Of a stretch of DNA of 64,000 nt, positions 23,008 through 34,165 are shown piece after piece. The stretch's first letter is position 1; every line of letters begins with the position of its first letter. The stretch spans positions 1,695,511 to 1,759,510 of the forward strand of contig UESW01004075.1 in the NCBI GenBank assembly GCA_900491605.1, in the 5' to 3' direction. The position numbers were made by a program, and so were the translations under genes. Source of the stretch: Calamus simplicifolius (taxonomy: Eukaryota > Streptophyta > Magnoliopsida > Arecales > Arecaceae). Under the pieces are notes generated by a model. It was not told the origin of the DNA, searched no databases, and saw nothing but the letters and a program-made list of their open reading frames with translations.

Positions 23008-24042
23008 TGAAAGGATCCCAAGCAAAGACCATGGCCTACACGGCCAAGACGGGGAGGATAAGTTGCGAGATGCGGCCCCAGTGACACTTATGGGCGCCCC
23101 TGACATGCCCACAGTGCGCATGGCTGAGGCACCACAGCCATGCCATGGCAAGCCCAGGGCCAGCACCCAGACTTGCCTCGACAAAGTGCCACAGCAAGAC
23201 TTTGGCCACCAGCCTAGTCAACCAGTAGCAGATGATCAAGAGTGGCTACCCACAGCAGCCACCTCCGGCGATGGAGCACCACCAGTCTTAGCGGTGACCG
23301 AGCGGGATGTAACGAGCATGGCCTGGGGAGTCAGAGGAGCATCACCACCCATGGAGGAGAATAGCGGTGGTGCCACCGTGTAGGGCGGCGGACGGCGGCG
23401 AGATCAAGTGCATTATGGAGATATCTTCAGAGATTGATTTCCTTGTGGGGAGTGATTGAATAAATCATATCTTCTAGATTTAGAATGTTTCTCCTAAACT
23501 CTAGAAGATTAGTTTCCTTTTCAGTTAAGTTGTTTTAGGCATGTATCGTCAAATCTCCTTGATTCTAGGAATTGTTTCGAATTGTTTCCTTAGAATCTTG
23601 AAGATTTGATCTAGATTTGATTTGATTGGGTTGGTAGGATTTTGGAAGCTCCTGAGGATGCCTATATAAGCACTCCTCAGGAGCAATAGGGAAGGGAAAG
23701 AGTTGTGTTTTGTAAGCTTAGAGAGCTTATGAATGTTGGCCAGGCATAGGCACGTTTATGCCAGTAAACTTAGGGGCTGATAACCTCTTAAGTTTGGGGC
23801 GTGCTTGGGCTAATAACCCTTGTACGAGTGTTCTTGTGTTCTGGTGGTTCGAAGGACTAATAATCCTGAGACCACGTTCTTCGTAATAACAGTAAGGCAT
23901 TCGTCATTTCTTATGTGTTTGATCCTAATTATCATACTCGTGTGTTACTGGAAACAGTTCGGGAGGATCGATTGTGGTGTTGGAGTGGATCATGCGGAGG
24001 AGTTGGTGAATGTTTTGGAGTCCTTGACCGGGGACCCTAACA
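23008..24042 (+). repeat. Element C 3' LTR, U3 carrying the end of the pol frame
   Basis: 1035 bp, homologous to 16813-17845 and ending before the TAGAC duplication. The pol frame from 22811 continues through the polypurine tract for 376 bp of U3 to a TAG at 23381-23383, giving a tail of about 125 residues rich in P, A, D and G with no domain I know. The same 376-bp length to the stop is kept in the B 5' LTR and, with one internal stop, in the C 5' LTR. TATA box 23663-23669. Confidence 0.9.
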
Positions 24043-25080
24043 TAGACACCACTATGCAAGCCCATCCGCTTCAGAATAAGGCGGAGTAGGGCATTCCCTT
24101 CTCTAAGAAGATCATGAAGGAAGTGATTCCCTCCCACGTTAAGCTGCCCGCCATCGAACTTTATCATGGCTCCTCAGATCCCGACGATCATCTCAGCAGC
24201 TTCCGATCGATAATGATGTTCCACGGGGCATCAGATGCGATCCTCTGCCGCGCCTTCCCTTCCACCCTCAGGGGATCTGCTCGAACCTGGTTCAATACTC
24301 TAAAACTAAGTTCCGTCAATTCTTTCGACGAGCTAAGCCGTCTTTTTATCAGCCAGTTCATCAGCAGCCACCGCCACCGATGGAGATCCGACTTCCTCTC
24401 TGAAGTTAAGAAGAGAGAGGGAGAGTCCCTGAAGAAGTACCTCGGCCGTTTCAACACGGCCATGTTAGAAATAGACCACCATAATCATAAGTATCCGTGT
24501 CCGCCCTGGCAGGCGGAGTATTGAAGGAGAGCAACTTTTACCTGGCCTTGGAGGTTAGCTATCCTCCAAACCTCTTCGACATGATGGCCCTGGTGGACAA
24601 GTACGCCAGAGTTGAGGAATCACGAAGAGCTGCCCGAGCCAAGTCAACAAAGAAGAAAGAGTCCAAGGGCTCAAATAAGCACCGACCTGCCTACCAGCCA
24701 AGCCCACCTCGCCGCTAGTGGATTCCCCAGCCATCGCCAAGGAACCGCACCCGGAGCCCGCCTAGGAGGTTTAACCGGTTTACTCCGCTCACTGCCCCAA
24801 GAGTGGAGATTCTCATGGAAATCGAGCGCCAACTCCCCCGACCTCCTCCTCTCCAAGGGAATGCGGCCCGGAGAGATCCCACCAAGTATTGCCGCTACCA
24901 CTGCGACCATGGCCATGACACTGAAGAGTGCTGGCAATTGAAGAATGAGATCGAAAGGCTCATCCAGCGGGGTAGACTGGATCGATTCAGGGGAGCCCCC
25001 AAGCCAAGAAATGGGGGCGATCGCCGGCCTGAGCCCCAACAACAACCTCCTTCTCCTCCAAATCCTTCGGTTACTGGCCA
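24043..25080 (+). pseudogene. Element A gag, C-terminal two thirds with zinc motif
   Basis: Resumes the A gag after element C. Frame 24114-24524 contains a Retrotrans_gag-like capsid core (about residues 8-125): KLPAIELYHGSSDPDDHL, then STLRGSARTWFNTL and FDELSRLFISQF, ending GESLKKYLGRFN. A frame change near 24500 leads into 24497-24718 (YPPNLFDMMALVDKYARVEES), then 24803 onward, with the zinc motif CRYHCDHGHDTEEC (24890-24931) and a proline-rich tail. The order and zinc motif match Tat-clade gag. It cannot be translated as one protein. Confidence 0.85.
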
Positions 25081-25560
25081 CATTAATGTGATTAAGGCGG
25101 TCGGTAGTACTTCGGGCGGGCGGGATGACAAAGAAGGCTCGGCACCGAAGAAAGCACGAACTGATGAGCTCTTTTTCTCTAATGACAACTTTCAGGGGAT
25201 ACAGTTCCCGCGTGATGATGCGCTAGTTGTATCTCTTAATTTGAACAACTATGATGTAAGTCGAATTCTCATTGATAGTGGAAGCTCTGTTAACGTTTTG
25301 TATCTTGACATGTTTGTGAAGATGAATCTTCTCATGGAGAATCTCCGAGCCGTGGACTCTACCCTTATGGGGTTCACCGGCGATGTCATCACCCCGGAAG
25401 GGGTCATAACCTTGACAGTCCGAGCAGGAACATGGTCCCGCATGGCCACTGTGTATGCAGACTTCCTGGTAACCAAGCGTCGGTCGCCTTACAATGCGAT
25501 CTTGGTAACAAGCTTCGGCCGCCGTCTCCATCCCGCATCTTGTTATGAAGTTCCCTACCG
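25081..25560 (+). pseudogene. Element A protease region
   Basis: An aspartic protease segment with ILIDSGSSVNVLYLDMF; the catalytic DSG is at 25274-25282. It follows gag in the same frame (24803-25882). The frame is lost near 25540-25560, where the conserved downstream linker continues in another frame (25545-26057). The active-site triad is intact. The enzyme would have processed the Gag-Pol polyprotein. Confidence 0.8.
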
Positions 25561-27257
25561 AGCGAGGGGTCAGTGTAGTTCCGGGAAGCCAAGCTATAGC
25601 TCAGCAATGCTTTGTCACCAGCCTTCAGTCCAAGTTGCCCAAGGTGGACGGGCTAGACGCTCGGGAGGATTTCGTCGAACAACGAGGAGAACCAGTCGAA
25701 GAGCTGAAGGAGGTACTGCTGGACGAAGCCCGGCCAGACCAAACTATAAGGATCGAATCGCTGCTGAAAGGGAAGCTCCGGCTGAAGCTTATCGATTTTC
25801 TCCGAAGGAATGCCGATGTCTTCGCTTGGTCAGCCTCAGACATGCCTGGGATCAGCCCAGACGTCATCGTCCACCATCTTAATGTGGACGAGATGTCCCG
25901 ACCCATGAAGCAAGAGAAAAGAAGCTTCGCCCATGACCGGCAGAGAGCAATTGAAGAAGAGGTGGACAAACTCATCAGGGCAAACTTCATTCGGGAGGTA
26001 AATTACCCAAGTTGGCTGTCCAATGTTGTTATGGTGAAGAAGTCGAACGACAAATGATGGATCTACATCGACTTCACTGACTTAAATAAAGCCTGCCCAA
26101 AGGATAGTTTCCCTCTCCCTCGGATCGACCAGCTCGTAGATGCCACTTCCGGTCATCAGATGCTGACCTTCATGGATGCATACTCAGGCTACAACCAAAT
26201 TCGGATGGCACCCGAAGATGAAGAAAAGACTGCCCTTATAACCGACTGAGGTACATACTGTTACCGCGTCATGCCCTTTGGTCTGAAAAATGCAGGTGCC
26301 ACTTACCAAAGGCTGGTAAACAAAGTCTTCAAGGAGCAAATCGGCCGGAACATGGAGGTGTATGTTGAAGATATGCTGGTCAAGAGAAAAGAAGCGTCCC
26401 AGCATATTGAGGATCTTTTTGAAAGCTTCACGATGCTCTGAAAATATCGGATGAAGCTCAACCCAACAAAGTGCGCCTTCGGTGTCAACTCTGGGAAATT
26501 TCTGGGTTTCATGGTTTCTCAGCGAGGCATCGAAGCCAACCCATAGAAGATTCAAGCTCTTTAGCAAATGGCACCCCCGACATCTGTCAAAGAGGTTCAG
26601 CGCCTGACGGGAAGGATTGCGGCCCTCAACCGCTTTGTGGCACGGTCGGCCAAGAAATGCCTTCCTTTCTTCAAAGCTCTTCGATCTGCCAAGAACTTTC
26701 AATGGACCCCCGAGTGCCAAAAGTCATTCGAGGACTTCAAAAGGTATCTTGGTTCGTCGCCCCTCCTTAGCAGCCCCAATCCAGGAGAAATGCTGTTTTT
26801 GTACCTGGTAGTTTTAGAAGGCGCAATTAGCTCGGTCCTGACCAGAGAGGAGAAGAAGATCCAGAAGCCGATCTACTATGTCAGCAAACTGCTTCGGGAC
26901 GCTGAGACGAGGTACACCCAAATCGAGAAGCTAGTGCTGGCCCTGATAACATCGGTTCGGAGGTTATGACCATATTTCCAGGCGCATTTTGTGACGATCC
27001 TCACCGATCAACCCATCAAGGTGGTGGTTCATCGCTCGGAGACATCAGGAAGAATGGATAAGTGGGCCATTGAATTAAGCGAGCATGATATCCAATATCA
27101 GCCTCGTCCGACCATTAAAGCCCAGGTCCTGGCTGACTTCCTCCTTGAATGCACCATTCCGAAAGATGGTTCCACTCCAGACTCCTCCGAACATCCAAGA
27201 TCAAGCGCGCTGTGGCTGCTCCATGTCGACGGATCCTCCAATGCCAATGGCTCCGAT
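25545..27257 (+). pseudogene. Element A reverse transcriptase and first RNase H
   Basis: Linker with LRRNADVFAWSASDMPGI (about 25798-25855), then RT blocks in one frame: PSWLSNVVMVKKSN; DFTDLNKACPKDSFPLPRID; MDAYSGYNQIRMAPEDEEKT; VMPFGLKNAGATYQRL. The active site reads YVEDM: the first Asp of the YxDD box is a Glu codon at 26367-26369, which should abolish polymerisation. Stops at about 26056, 26248, 26440, 26545, 26563 and 26966 interrupt the frame; several look like CGA to TGA or CAG to TAG. RNase H with ILTDQPIKVVV follows (26568-27200). At 27200-27262 the second RNase H begins with LHVDGSSNANGSDAG and is cut by element D. Confidence 0.9.
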
Positions 27258-27262
27258 GCTGG

Positions 27263-28846
27263 TGTTGGCCCAGATGGCAACCCAAGAGGGGGGGGGGTGA
27301 ATTGGGTTCTTAAAAATTTAAGACTTTTAAGCAATTTAAATTGAGATGTGCAAGTGAAAGGATTAACTAATAAGCAAAGCACAAACACAAGTATATGAGA
27401 GATAGAGAAGAGACAATTAGCACGGCAAACACAAGATATTTTTATAGTGGTTCGGTGCAACCAACACCTACGTCCACTCCCAAGACTCACTTGGGTCCAC
27501 ACTATAATCTCTCTAGATTACAGCCGAGTTGTTTTCCAAGTTCACAACTCAAACTTGTTGTTTTCCGGGATCACAACGAACCCAGCCGATTTTACACGGG
27601 CTCACCGGCACAAAACCCTACAACGGGCTCACAACTAACCCAACACAAGCACTCCGGCTTGCAGCGAGGTTACCAACCTCCACTAATTCAATCAACTGAT
27701 TGAATCAGCAAACAAATAATAAAGTGTTTAACAATAGTGTGCTCCCCTTGAGCAGATATACAAATGAAGTACAAAATAATAAAAGGTTTAGAAAAGCCTG
27801 ATAATATTGCAGATGGTAGATGCTTGGCTTTCTTTTCTTCTCTTTAACTCCTCTTGATGTTGAATCAGGCCTCAGCACCGATTCTTGACAGATTGAGATT
27901 TTGGAGTTGGGTTGAAGCTTTTTCCTCTTTTGAAAATCTTTGATTTGCCTTTGAAATGCTTGGGATCTCCTCTTGAATCTTTTGTAGAATGTAGCTCTGG
28001 AGTGCACGAATCTCACTCTTGGATTTCACTCCTTTTGAATCTCTCTTCTTGAATCAAACGATTTTTCTAATAACACTCTGTTTTTCCCTCTTTTGAATTT
28101 CTTACTGAATGATTCTCAATAATATTCTCTCTTCTTTCTTTGTTGAATGGCTCCTCTATTTATAGATTCTGAAACAATATAGCCGTTAGAAACAAAGAAA
28201 AATAGCCGTTATTCAAAAATATATCCGTTGGAGCTGATGTGTCATTAAAAAATTTCCGCCCAGATTTCGGAGTCGACTCGGCACTGTGGGAGTCGGCTCG
28301 AGGTCGACCAATCGAAGAAAACGCACTCAAAAAAAGTTTTCAGGGGTCGACTCGAGAAAAACGGGGAGTCGACTCGAGAAGCACTCAAAAATGAGTCTTT
28401 CTGCCGTCTGAGTCGAGTCGGCTCGCACAGTCATGAGTCGGCTCGAGAAGGGGTCGAGTTCGACTCGGAGTCGAGTCGACTCGAAACTCTCGAGTCGGCT
28501 CGGGACGTATCAAAAATCAGAAAACATTTCTGATTGCTTTGAAAATCATCCCAACCAACTTGAAATATAAATTTGACTTGAATAATAAATTTAACAGTAA
28601 ATCAATTTCAAGCATTTTTAAGTCATTGATCTTTAAAAGATTGTATAAAAATCATTTTTGAATTCTTAGAAATAGAAAAATTGATTCAAAACAAGAATAT
28701 TAACATTAATAGTTCATAGTTTTCAATTGAAAATCATTTTTGATTAATAAAATCATTATTATCCTTTTAGAAAGTAAAGCAATGTCTTTTGGAAATCATC
28801 AAAATCAATAAGTTTGGGGCAATTATGTTTCAATAATTTCTCAACA
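27263..28846 (-). repeat. Element D 3' LTR with palindrome-rich block
   Basis: 1584 bp. Read on the minus strand it starts TGTTGAGAAA and ends GGGCCAACA, with a run of at least nine C near the end. A block at 28260-28505 is packed with GAGTCGACTCGAG and GAGTCGGCTCG words. A TATA box on the minus strand lies at 28156-28164 (TATAAATAG). Confidence 0.92.
28260..28505. repeat. Cluster of GTCGAC/CTCGAG palindromic words in the D LTR
   Basis: More than ten overlapping variants of GAGTCGACTCGAG / GAGTCGGCTCGAG occur in 245 bp, an island of CpG in AT-rich surroundings. The 5' LTR has the equivalent at 36845-37165, with differences in spacing and number. Sirevirus LTRs are known to carry palindromic, CpG-rich cis regions. 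Confidence 0.85.
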
Positions 28847-29024
28847 ATCTCCCCCTTTTTGATGATAACAAAAACATTGAGTATATGCATCATTAAAATT
28901 AATTTGTTTCATGTAGCTCCCCCTAAATGGGTAGCTCCCCCTATGAAACTAAATTAAATTCATTCAAAAATTTCCCAAATGGTAGACAATCATAAAACAT
29001 ATAATCAAATTCTCCCCCTTTTTT
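28847..29024 (-). other. Element D polypurine tract and extra tract copies
   Basis: On the minus strand AAAAAGGGGGAGAT lies directly before the 3' LTR (28860-28847). Similar AGGGGGAG words recur at 28915-28924, 28933-28942 and 29011-29024. Repeated tract motifs before the 3' LTR are a known Sirevirus trait. Confidence 0.75.
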
Positions 29025-30979
29025 GTAATCAACAAAAAGGTTGATCAATATAATTCATTCAAATTCAAGATCTAATCAAAATAATAATTCATTGCATTCA
29101 AAAATTATCATTTCATTGCATTAAAAGAAGTACATAAAACTTCATTACATCAACATCAAGTAAACATCAAAAAATACAGTAGCTCAAAAATTCTTCTAGT
29201 GATCCTAGTCAAATGATCTACTATATTTGCATTCCTTGACATTGAATTTTTACATAGTCTTTTAGTCTTTCATTAACAAAGGTGCAAGCAAACAATTTTA
29301 TCTAAAGCTCGGCGTTGCTTGCATAAGTCTCCATCACCACAAATCCCTTGAGTCTTCAAAGATATTCTTTAAGTCACACTTAAGGATCCTGTTGAGAACT
29401 AAGAGATTCAATTGGCAACCCGATCACCAAGGAATATAAATCCCTTTCAAGTCATAAACTTATCTCAAATTCATTTTTAATCTTCTTCATGATCTTCAAT
29501 CTCAGTCTTGAATAATCGGAGCTGATCTAGCTGAAATCAGAGAAATCTGAAAGATCCAAACAGCTGGAGCAGGGGCGGATGAAGATGAGCAGGCTAGGTG
29601 GATGAACAGGAGAAGGAGCTGATGGAATGCAGGAATGGGGGGCTAGGTCAGCTGAATGTCTCTCAGATGGTCCAGGGGCCTCAGCCCTCACTCTGCCTCA
29701 CTCTTCCTCTCCCACCATTCTTCTTGATAAAACCCATCCTATGAATAGTAGCCAGAGAATAATAGTCAGTATGTCTCAGATTCTCTTGGCTCACTGTCAC
29801 TGAACCACCCCCTTGGCTTAAAAACTTGTCAAAATCATGCCATAGGGAGACATGATTTCCTCTTGCCGCCACAGTCTGCTATGTACCAAAATCATGGGGT
29901 AGATTGATTGGCTTTCCTGAACAATAGCATCCATGATAAAATATCCCTTCTGAAACATAATCAAACCGGCCTGTCTTAGGAAATAAATCTACTGCAGATG
30001 TTGTGAAGCAATCTAAGCTCCAATGGCAGTTGATTGCAAAACTTCTTCAAATCCCTCAAAATTTCTATTCAATAATCTGTGAGGGCAGGAGATCTATCTT
30101 CAGGAACAATGTGGAGGTCCAGATAAAGGAAGTCCAATAGTCTAGAAGAATGCAGAGACATTTAAACTAACCCTCTAACACTGACAATCCATTGTCTCCT
30201 CTAGTTAATAAATTCTTAACCAAAGCTGGGTAAGTAGGGCAGTCCAATGAGCAAATTTCTCAAATCCCATCTCTCTAACTGTCTCCAACTAGAAATCCCT
30301 CATCTCAAACAAATCAAAATCACCTTCCTTCCAGTGGTACAACTCTACTGGCTAAAGGGTCTACCTGAGGGAGAGTGGAGCAGGTGCATCATCCGAGAAG
30401 AAGCGGAAGACTTGGAGTCGGCTCGCGGACGGGTCGACGCACGGTTCTTTCCTCTTCATCCCGGCGCGCTCGCTCCACGGGTTTTGGGGCCATAGATGAT
30501 TGGAATGATTGAAGATTCAGAGTTTGGAGGTTTTTGGAGGGTTTTGGAGAGAGTTTGAATGATTTGGAATGATTGGAATCGACCGTCGGGTCGACTCGTG
30601 CCCTAAATAATCGAACTGGGACCACGTCGAGTCGACTCGCGCATTTCCTCGAGTCGGCTCGCGAAGTCACAGAGACAGACCCGAACTCGAGTCGACTCGC
30701 TCAGACCAGGGGTCGACTCCCGAGTTTCAAGAAACTCGAGTCGACTCCGACACACGAGTCGGCTCCGAGACCATTTCAGAAAAAAATGAAAATTTCTGAA
30801 ATTGAAATGTCCGGATTTGATTTTGTGTATGATAAATAATCATTGATTTTGATAATCAATTTGATATGAATTCTAGATAAAATTTCCTTAAGATTTTGAG
30901 GAATTGAAAGAATTCTAGATAATTTCCTTAAGGGTTTCAAAATTTATTCAAAGGATTACAAATTCCTAATTCTCCTCTA
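29025..30979 (-). pseudogene. Element D post-pol region: env-like relic and second palindrome cluster
   Basis: Nearly 2 kb separates the RNase H from the tract cluster. Fragments of open frame on the minus strand at 30670-30389 (basic, with SSMAPKPVERARRDEEER) and 29872-29681 (VSLWHDFDKFLSQGGGS, then a basic tail) sit where some Sireviruses carry an env-like ORF. The frame is broken by many stops and I recognise no membrane segment, so the env-like label is positional. GTCGACTCG-type words recur at 30415-30770, outside the LTRs. Confidence 0.4.
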
Positions 30980-32710
30980 AGATATTCAAATCTTTCTTCA
31001 CTTAGGGGTTTTGTAAAGATGTCAGCTAATTGTTCTTCAGTGTTTACATAATCAAACAAATTTCATCATTAGCTACATGTTCTCTTATAAAATGATATCT
31101 AATTTCTATGTGTTTTGTTCTTGAGTGTTGAATTGGATTTTTTGTTAAATTGATTGCACTAGTATTATCACATTTTATGGGTGTCTTATTAAGTTGATAC
31201 CATAGTCTTCAAGTTGTCGCTTAATCCATAGGATTTGCGCACAGCAACTTCCAGCTGCTACATATTCAGCTTCAGTAGTTGATAATGCAACTGAATTTTG
31301 CTTTTTGCTAAACCATGTGATTAAGTTACTTCCTAAGAAATGGCATGCACCACTTGTGCTTTTTCTATCAATTTTACATCCGGCATAATCAGAATCTGAA
31401 TATGCAATTAGGTTTAATGTGGAGTCTCTAGAATACCATAAACCTACATTTTTTGTTCCATTTAGATATCTTAATATTCTTTTAACAGCTATTAAGTGTG
31501 ATTCTTTAGGTTCAGCTTGAAATCTAGCACACAAACATACTGCAAACATTATATCAGGTCTACTTGCTGTTAAATAGAGAAGGGATCCGATAATACCTCG
31601 ATAATACTTTTGATCAACCTTCTTACCTTCTTCATCTTTGTCTAGCTTGCATGAAGGACTCATTGGTGTTCCAAGGGGTTTCATTGTTTCCATACCAAAC
31701 TTTTTGAGTAGTTCTCTTGTGTACTTGGTTTGGTTGATAAAAATTCCCTCCTTGCATTGTTTGATCTGGAGTCCAAGGAAGAAGTTGAGTTCTCCCATCA
31801 TGCTCATCTCGAATTCTCCCTGCATTAACTTTGCAAATTCTTGACAGAGAGATTCGTTAGTAGCACCAAAAATAATGTCATCTACGTATATTTGTACTAC
31901 TAGTAAATCTTTACTTTTTCTTTTCAAAAACAAGTTTTATCAACATTTCCTCTTGTAAAATCATTTTCTATTAGAAATTTGCTTAACCTATCATACCAAG
32001 CTCTAGGTGCTTGTTTCAAACCATATAAAGCTTTGTGCAATTTAAAAACGTGATTTGAAAATTCGTGATCTTCAAAACCTGGTGGTTGTTCTACATAGAC
32101 TTCTTCATTAATAAGTCCATTTAAAAATGCGCTTTTTACATCCATTTGAAATAGGTTAATGTTCATATGACATGCAAATGCAAGTAAAAGTCTAATGGCT
32201 TCTAGTCTAGCTACAGGTGCAAAGGTTTCATCAAAATCAATACCTTCTTCTTGACTATATCCTTTAGCAACCAATCTAGCTTTGTTTCTAATTACTATGC
32301 CATTTTCATCTAGTTTATTTCTAAAAACCCATTTAGTTCCTATATTGAATGGTTTTTAGGTCTTTCACTAAAGTCCAAACATTATTTCTAGTGAATTGAT
32401 TTAGTTCTTCTTGCATAGCTAACATCCAATTATTATCTTTTTCAGCTTCTTCTATAGTTTTAGGTTCAATTTGTGATACAAATGCAAGATGATTACTAAT
32501 ATTTCTCATGTATGATCTAGTCCTTATTCCTTGAGATGGATCACCTATAATCAATTCCTTAGGATGACTATGAGCATATCTCCAATCTCTTGGAAGATCT
32601 ACATCATTATGATCATTATTAACATCATCATCCTTATGTGAATCATTATCTTTAGCTTCTTTCATGATCAGAAGATACTTCAATATTAAGTTTTTCAAGA
32701 TCTTTTTCAA
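30980..32710 (-). pseudogene. Element D reverse transcriptase and RNase H
   Basis: Read leftward: a linker with RDWRYAHSHPKELIIGDP (about 32590) and NNWMLAMQEELNQF; RT with MVAKGYSQEEGIDFDETFAP (32274 onward), MDVKSAFLNG and LYGLKQAPRAWYDRL; a frame break near 31930; then IYVDDIIFGATNE with the catalytic pair intact, SRPDIMFAVCLCARFQ, and RNase H with SDSDYAGCKIDRKSTSGACH and ALSTTEAEYVAA (31933-31175). RNase H continues in another frame to about 30980. A further break lies near 32335. The catalytic motifs survive better than in elements A to C, but the reading frame is not continuous. Confidence 0.9.
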
Positions 32711-32946
32711 TTATGTTTGTATCTTCCTCATCATCAATCTTTTCAGATCTAGTTGCTAAAGATCATCAAAAACTACATGAATGGATTCTTCAACTACTAA
32801 GGTTTTCTTGTTAAAGATTCTATATGCCTTACTAGTTGTTGAATAACCTAGAAAAATTCCTTCATCAGATTTAGCATCAAATTTTCCTAAGTTGTTTTTA
32901 CCATTATTATGAATGAAACATTTACATCCAAATGCATGAAAGTATT

Positions 32947-34110
32947 TTATATTGGTTTTCTTTCATTCCATAATTCATAAGGTGTTTTCTTTAATATTGG
33001 TCTTATTAAAGCTCTATTTAAGATGTAACATGCTGTGTTAATTGCTTCCGCCCAAAAATACTTTGGTAAGTTGCTTTCACATAGCATGGTACGGGCCATG
33101 TCTTCTAAAGTTCTATTCTTTCTTTCAACTACACCGTTTTGTTGTGGAGTCCTAGGGGCTGAAAAATTATGATTAATTCCATTTTCAGTGCAGAAATTTT
33201 CAAATAAGTGATTTTCAAATTCTGTTCCATGATCACTTCTTAGAGATACTATAGTAGTGTTTTTCTCATTTGTGACTTTCTTGAAAAATTTCAGGAACAT
33301 CGAGAAAGTCTCATCTTTGTGAGCTAAAAACATTACCCAAGTATATCTAGAGTAATCATCTACAATCACTAGACCATATTTCTTTCCTCCTAGACTTGTA
33401 GTTCTAGTTGGTCCAAATAGGTCCATGTGAAGTAGCTCTAGTCCCCTAGAAGTTGAAACAATTTTTAGATTTAAATGAACTTCTAGTTTGTTTTCCAAAT
33501 TGACATGCATCACATATTTTATTATTTTCAAAATCTAATTTAGGTAAACCTTTAACTAAATCCATTTTAATTAGTTTTGAAATAAGGTGTGTGCTTGCAT
33601 GACCTAATCTACGATGCCACAACCAACTAATATCATTAATGTTAGCATTATCAGCAATTAGGCAATGACTCTTAGAAGTTTTCTGTCAACTAAGTATATA
33701 TTGCCAAATCTATAACCAGTAAAAACAATGCTATCATCAATAGAATTAGTTACAGTGCATAAAGAAGATTTAAAAGAAACATTAAAGTTTTTATCACATA
33801 ATTGACTTATGCTAATTAGATTATGCTTCAAACCATTAACATAAAGTACATTTTCAATAATATAGATGGAGTTATGCGAACTTTACCAAGGCCCAAATTT
33901 GACCTTTACCGTTATCGCCAAATGTCACAACTCCACCTTCTTTTCTTCTAGGGTGATGAATTCCTCTTTGTCACCCGTCATATGTCTTGAGCAGCCGCTA
34001 TCAAGATACCACTTCTTGTTTGATCTTTTGGCTACAAGACATTCCTGCAATATCATCAACTTTATGTTTAGGTACCCAAGCTTTCTTGGGTCCTTCATGG
34101 TTAGTAGCAC
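32947..34110 (-). pseudogene. Element D protease and integrase
   Basis: Protease: WYLDSGCSRHMTG at about 34040. Between 33925 and 33531 the frame is lost, and the integrase zinc region is only recognisable in pieces. Integrase core in frame 33531-32947: LHMDLFGPTRTTSLGGKKY, VDDYSRYTWVMFLAHKDE, LRSDHGTEFEN and PQQNGVVERKNRTLEDMART, so the D, D and E positions are present. It ends near NERKPI, after which the downstream frame is interrupted up to 32710. Confidence 0.88.
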
Positions 34111-34165
34111 AAAAATTGTTCCTTTCGGAACCCATATTTTCTTAGCTTTAATTTAATTTTTTTTT

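Larger units (their letters stand above)
16813..24042 (+). mobile_element. Element C: chromovirus-type Ty3/gypsy retrotransposon, plus strand
   Basis: LTRs at 16813-17845 and 23008-24042 start TGAAAGGATCC and end CTAACA, with target duplication TAGAC at 16808-16812 and 24043-24047. Same family as B, opposite orientation, 213 bp away. The internal region carries gag, zinc knuckle, protease, RT, RNase H, integrase and chromodomain. Chromodomain integrases of this group recognise marked chromatin and target it for insertion. The element is inactive: at least five stops and two frameshifts are seen by comparison with B. Confidence 0.95.

Noticed and set aside
24497..24718. Independent small gene
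   Set aside because: It continues the capsid region of the element A gag after a frame change, so it is part of the broken gag.
27263..27300. Run of G at the edge of the D LTR as a functional G-quadruplex
   Set aside because: It is a single homopolymer tract of at least nine G, not four separated tracts; such runs are also prone to length error.
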